Positions 46,211 to 64,000 of a DNA stretch of 64,000 nucleotides are shown piece by piece. The notes below the pieces were generated by a model, which made no database searches, was not told where the DNA came from, and saw nothing but the letters and a program-made list of their open reading frames with translations. The position numbers were made by a program, and so were the translations under genes. Positions within the stretch are counted from its first letter, which is position 1. Each line of letters opens with the position of its first letter. This DNA comes from Alviniconcha marisindica (taxonomy: Eukaryota > Mollusca > Gastropoda > Provannidae), in assembly GCA_018857735.1 (NCBI GenBank), contig JABMCL010000027.1:62001-126000 (forward strand). Direction: 5' to 3'.

Positions 46211-47394
46211 TGAGATACTGAAGCAGGAAAAAGGGGTCAACAGGCAGAGTGGGAAGAGGGTATTTGAACTATTGAGCCAGAGGAGCGAAGGAAGGAGATA
46301 AAGATAGCATAAAGGTTGCTGGACTTGTTCAATGGAAGCCGCACTGCCCTGAGTCAGAGGGTTTGAGATCCGTCCTAACAACATAAGTACACAAGACCGT
46401 ATAATCGCTGCCCTGAGTCAGAAAGGTCGTAAACAATACAATCACGTTGCCAAGATGGAACTACTGTGGTCTGGTCAGGTCAGGTCTTCACAGCACAACC
46501 ACTGGCCCCGAGACAGAAAAGAAAGAAAAAAAAGGTCGGAACTCCGTCGTGATCATGTACCCAAAACGGTACAAAAGAGGTCAGGTCAGGTTACCACAAT
46601 CACTGCCCTGAGTGAGAAGGGTGGTGTGGGAGATCTGGGCTAACGGCACACTAAAGCTTAGGCTAAGTGTGGTGTGTATAACCACCAGAACGGAGCCCCG
46701 TTCTACTGATACAGATGTCTATTTGCCACATCATAATGTTCTGGCTAGCAGCTAGACTACATCACATAAACATTAACAGCTACAGATGTGGCGAACCACC
46801 ACAAGCCCCTGTGATAGAACAATGCACCTTTTCTTCAGAACTCAGTATCCCAATAACACGAAACTGTGTAGCGTTCTGAAATAAGATTAAAAAACACAGC
46901 AAAGGTCGTTCGTTTTTTTCTAAACATTCGTGTGTTTCTGTGCGGGAACCTCAGCTGAGTTCTCCGGAACACCATCCCTCTCCAACACCGAGCACCTTCC
47001 GTATTAAATACGTATGGCCGTCCACTAATGGCAAGTTCTGCTGCAATGAACCTAAACAGTGTCAAATTTCCCATCACAGTTGCATAGTTCCAATAGACAC
47101 AGAGGTATCAATTTAAAACTGCTGCAATGGCACATGACAGCTGTCAGTTAATACTCGAAGGGTAATAAACTGAAGTCCTCTCAAACGCAAATGGTAAAGT
47201 ACGGATGGAAGAAGAAGACAGGCCAACTGTTTGAGAAGAAAGCAAAAACGACCGTGTTCTATTCAAAGTGAAGAAAGCTACAACGACCGAACTGTCTGAG
47301 AAGAAGAAAGCTACAACCACCGGCTAAGTGTCAGAGAACCTGTCATCGTGTGATAAAAGCGCGACAGAGAAGTTGAACTGACTGATGGAGGATT
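46210..47394. other. Intergenic, nothing certain
   Basis: Short CTGCCCTGAGT-type direct repeats occur at about 46344, 46410 and 46604. No gene is supported. Confidence 0.45.
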
Positions 47395-47566
47395 GACACA
47401 CAGGGAGATGATTGGGGGCTGGCTGGCTGGGAGCAGGGAGGTGATTGGGAGCTGGTTGGCTGGGAACAGGGAGATGATTGGGGGCTGGCTAGTCGGGAAC
47501 AGGGAGATGATTAGGGGCTGGCTGGCTGGGAACAGGGAGGTGGCTGGGGGCTGGCTGGCTGTGGCC
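47395..47566. repeat. 33-bp tandem repeat (about 5 copies)
   Basis: The unit is GGGAACAGGGAGATGATTGG then GGGCTGGCTGGCT. It reads as an 11-residue repeat on plus only because 33 is a multiple of 3. The array lies just 3' of the minus-strand exon ending at 47622. Confidence 0.85.
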
Positions 47567-47621
47567 GCGGTGTAGACAAGGGGTCGAGATTACGGGGCAA
47601 AGACGGCGACAGGACACTCTG

Positions 47622-62066
<14,445 letters not shown>

Positions 62067-62755
62067 CTGCAACAATCCACAGTCACTAGATACAGTCTGG
62101 TGACAGATACATACAACACTTTCTCAACAAGACATTTATTCTAAACACATTCTGGTGCATGTCAGCAATGTATATTTCCATTTAACATTGGATTCATATT
62201 AGTTGCTTGGACATCACAATTCTTTCTAAAAGTGGCTGACAAAGCTGTCTTAAATGATGTGCCAGTACAAGTGGGGATGTTTTAATCATTTTGTATTCAG
62301 CAACATGTCATCCTAAAGGGTCTGTCTTAGGTGGTTAAACTGCCACTGGTGACTGGTACAAGACACTTTGTCCTCAGCGCATTTTATAATCAGCAACAAG
62401 TCATGTTTCATTTCAGCTGCATTAAGGTATTACATTCTTGTAAGAGATGGGTAATATAATACACTGATAACACAAGAATCCCCCCCCCCCTCCCCCTTTC
62501 ATGAGCATGTTATGAGCACTGAACTGTAATAGTATTAGATATAAAACAACATTGAGTTGAAGTTTAGAAATTCAAACAGAAAGCTCAGTAATTCAACCCT
62601 TGAAGATTAAACAGTTAACTAATGCAAAATCAAAACCAAAGAAGTGAAAAAGGAACACTACTCCCAAACAAACATCTGCCCTAGTATTACATACAATATT
62701 ACAACAAAGTCATTAACACTGAAAAAGAAAAACAACTTCAAAACCGTAACTGATA
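62067..62755. other. TTLL intron, nothing recognised
   Basis: AT-rich intronic sequence with a poly-C/T patch at about 62480-62500. Confidence 0.55.
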
Positions 62756-63467
62756 TTAACTCTTTCAAGGCTTTCCGTGTCTTAAGGTGTGGAACTTAGC
62801 AGTACACTTGACGATAATCCGTGTCTTCAGACGTGGTAAGAATTAAATATTTTAACGGTCTTGCCGACTTTCGAGTTGACTGGAGGCAATTATATTACAC
62901 TAACTGCATCAATTTCGGACACTTTTGGTAATCCCCCTTAGTCCAGTCGAGTGTTCCTTTGTCTGTTTTGGCATTTGTAACATGTGTGTCAAACTGACAA
63001 AAGTTGTACATTTCAAAATGGTGGCGCGCAGAGTGAACATGCGTTACTCAGTGAGGGAAACTGTGGAATTAGTACTGAATGAGGGTTTGGATCTAGAAGA
63101 TTTTTCGGACAATGGTTCTGAAGAGAACATTGTTGATTCTGGTGAGGAGTTTGTGCCAATAGATCTTGAGCTGGACTCGAGAGACACAATAATAACATCT
63201 TCATTTTCATCATTGGGATCTGTGTAACCTGTAGAATAAAACTTCTTTTTTTTTACTGTTTGGACAGTTCCTGCTTTGCTGTTGTGACAGAGAAAGGTAT
63301 ATGATATGACTCTATGGATTATTTATGTACAAGTGCACATCCCAAGCTTTCTAAAAATGTATATGTTTATTGTATTATGCCTAGTAGTTTATTTACTATG
63401 ATTTTTTTTAAACGGGCAAAAACAGTGCGGTATACAGGAGCCGAGCAAGTCATTTTGAATGAGTTAA
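62756..63467 (+). mobile_element. Non-autonomous piggyBac-like element flanked by TTAA
   Basis: TTAA occurs at 62756-62759 and 63464-63467. Just inside, the left end reads CTCTTTCAA and the right end, inverted, CTCATTCAA, forming short imperfect terminal inverted repeats. TTAA target duplication is the hallmark of piggyBac. The interior carries GTGTCTTCAGACGTGG-like subterminal repeats and a 69-codon transposase-N-terminus-like frame. The catalytic core is missing, so the element of about 704 nt is an internal-deletion derivative. It sits in a TTLL intron. Confidence 0.6.
63018..63227 (+). pseudogene. piggyBac transposase N-terminal fragment
   Basis: A 69-residue frame reads MVARRVNMRYSVRETVELVL then NEGLDLEDFSDNGSEENIVD and SGEEFVPIDLELDS. 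A basic RRY start, a short helix and an acidic Asp/Glu/Ser-rich stretch are typical of the N-terminal region of piggyBac-family transposases. The DDD catalytic core and the zinc-binding C-terminus are absent. An ATG lies in a good context (AAAATGG). Function, if any, is unknown. Confidence 0.5.
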
Positions 63468-63900
63468 TGAAAATAACACACACCAGCAAAATTGTGCAAC
63501 AGCACAAAGCAAATTATTAATGCAAAAGTGTCTTAATTTATAACACCAATGACTCAATAGATGAGTATTAAGATATGCAAACCGGATGACTGCCCTGTTC
63601 AAATGTATACATATAAATTTATTAACAAGGGCCTCATCTCAATAGATCAGATGATCAAGTACCATTTATGTGTCACAGCAATGTATCTGGGTTCTTTTGT
63701 CAGTGACAACGTGAATACCACTGAATATGAAAGAAAATGAGTTCAATCTGACCTAGTTTGCTTGTATCTAATACTATCCATTCTAAACTGTTGTCCATCT
63801 ACCTCATTTTGAACCTTTACAATATATATCTTACTTTTCATGGATACACAGTCAGATATAGGGTTGCATCACAGTTGGACAATTGTTCATCCTTGCATTT

Positions 63901-63904
<4 letters not shown>

Positions 63905-63980
<76 letters not shown>

Positions 63981-64000
63981 ACACAAACACACATACACAC
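63905..64000. repeat. (AC)n microsatellite at window edge
   Basis: An AC run of at least 96 nt with a few AT variants, cut by the window edge. Confidence 0.95.

Noticed and set aside
47393..47575. 11-residue repeat protein frame
   Set aside because: 33-bp minisatellite whose period is a multiple of three; no splice or start context beyond an ATG.

Overview
This is eukaryotic, spliced nuclear DNA. The gene families, the GT-AG introns, the very dense (AC/GT)n, (AG)n and (AT)n microsatellites, the tRNA-derived SINE-like pieces and a CR1/L2-type LINE tail together suggest an invertebrate, most likely a mollusc (a gastropod is my guess). That assignment is inference. There is no operon structure and no prokaryotic signal.

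Layout. (1) Positions 1-9681, minus strand: the first five coding exons of a peroxisomal ABC half-transporter of subfamily D (ABCD1/2, the ALD-protein family). The exons lie at 9681-8740, 7494-7314, 5395-5271, 3866-3716 and 1678-1584. The nucleotide-binding domain lies off the left edge. Intron 2 of this gene carries eroded, tandemly duplicated SAP-like and THAP-like transposon debris. (2) Positions about 12203-20780, plus strand, head-to-head with ABCD: a multi-exon gene for a long, mostly disordered protein with coiled-coil segments that I do not recognise. Eight exons join with matching phase over 1,083 codons, and a ninth cassette exon is possible. The frame stays open for 112 codons beyond its TAA. 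Its 5' exon(s) were not found. (3) Positions 21.1-30.5 kb: no gene that I can support, only microsatellites. (4) Position 30591: an isolated possible first exon under NRF1-like sites. (5) Positions 32060-39821, plus strand: a three-exon gene for a 215-residue secreted, probably GPI-anchored protein with an NTR/agrin-NtA-like fold. (6) Positions 39.8-47.6 kb: gene-poor, holding several minisatellites and a long inverted repeat. (7) Positions 62066-47622, minus strand: the C-terminal exons of a tubulin tyrosine ligase-like glycylase (TTLL3/TTLL8 type). Three candidate 3' ends are all phase-compatible with it. The TTLL intron at the right edge holds a TTAA-flanked, internally deleted piggyBac-like element.

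The genes look like unrelated neighbours. ABCD imports very-long-chain acyl-CoA into peroxisomes, and the TTLL enzyme modifies axonemal tubulin. ABCD and the unknown gene may share a divergent promoter region (9.7-12.2 kb). The NTR-like gene and the TTLL gene converge. Many long frames that read as His-Thr, Cys-Val, Arg-Glu or Leu-Ser repeats are only microsatellites and are not annotated as genes.
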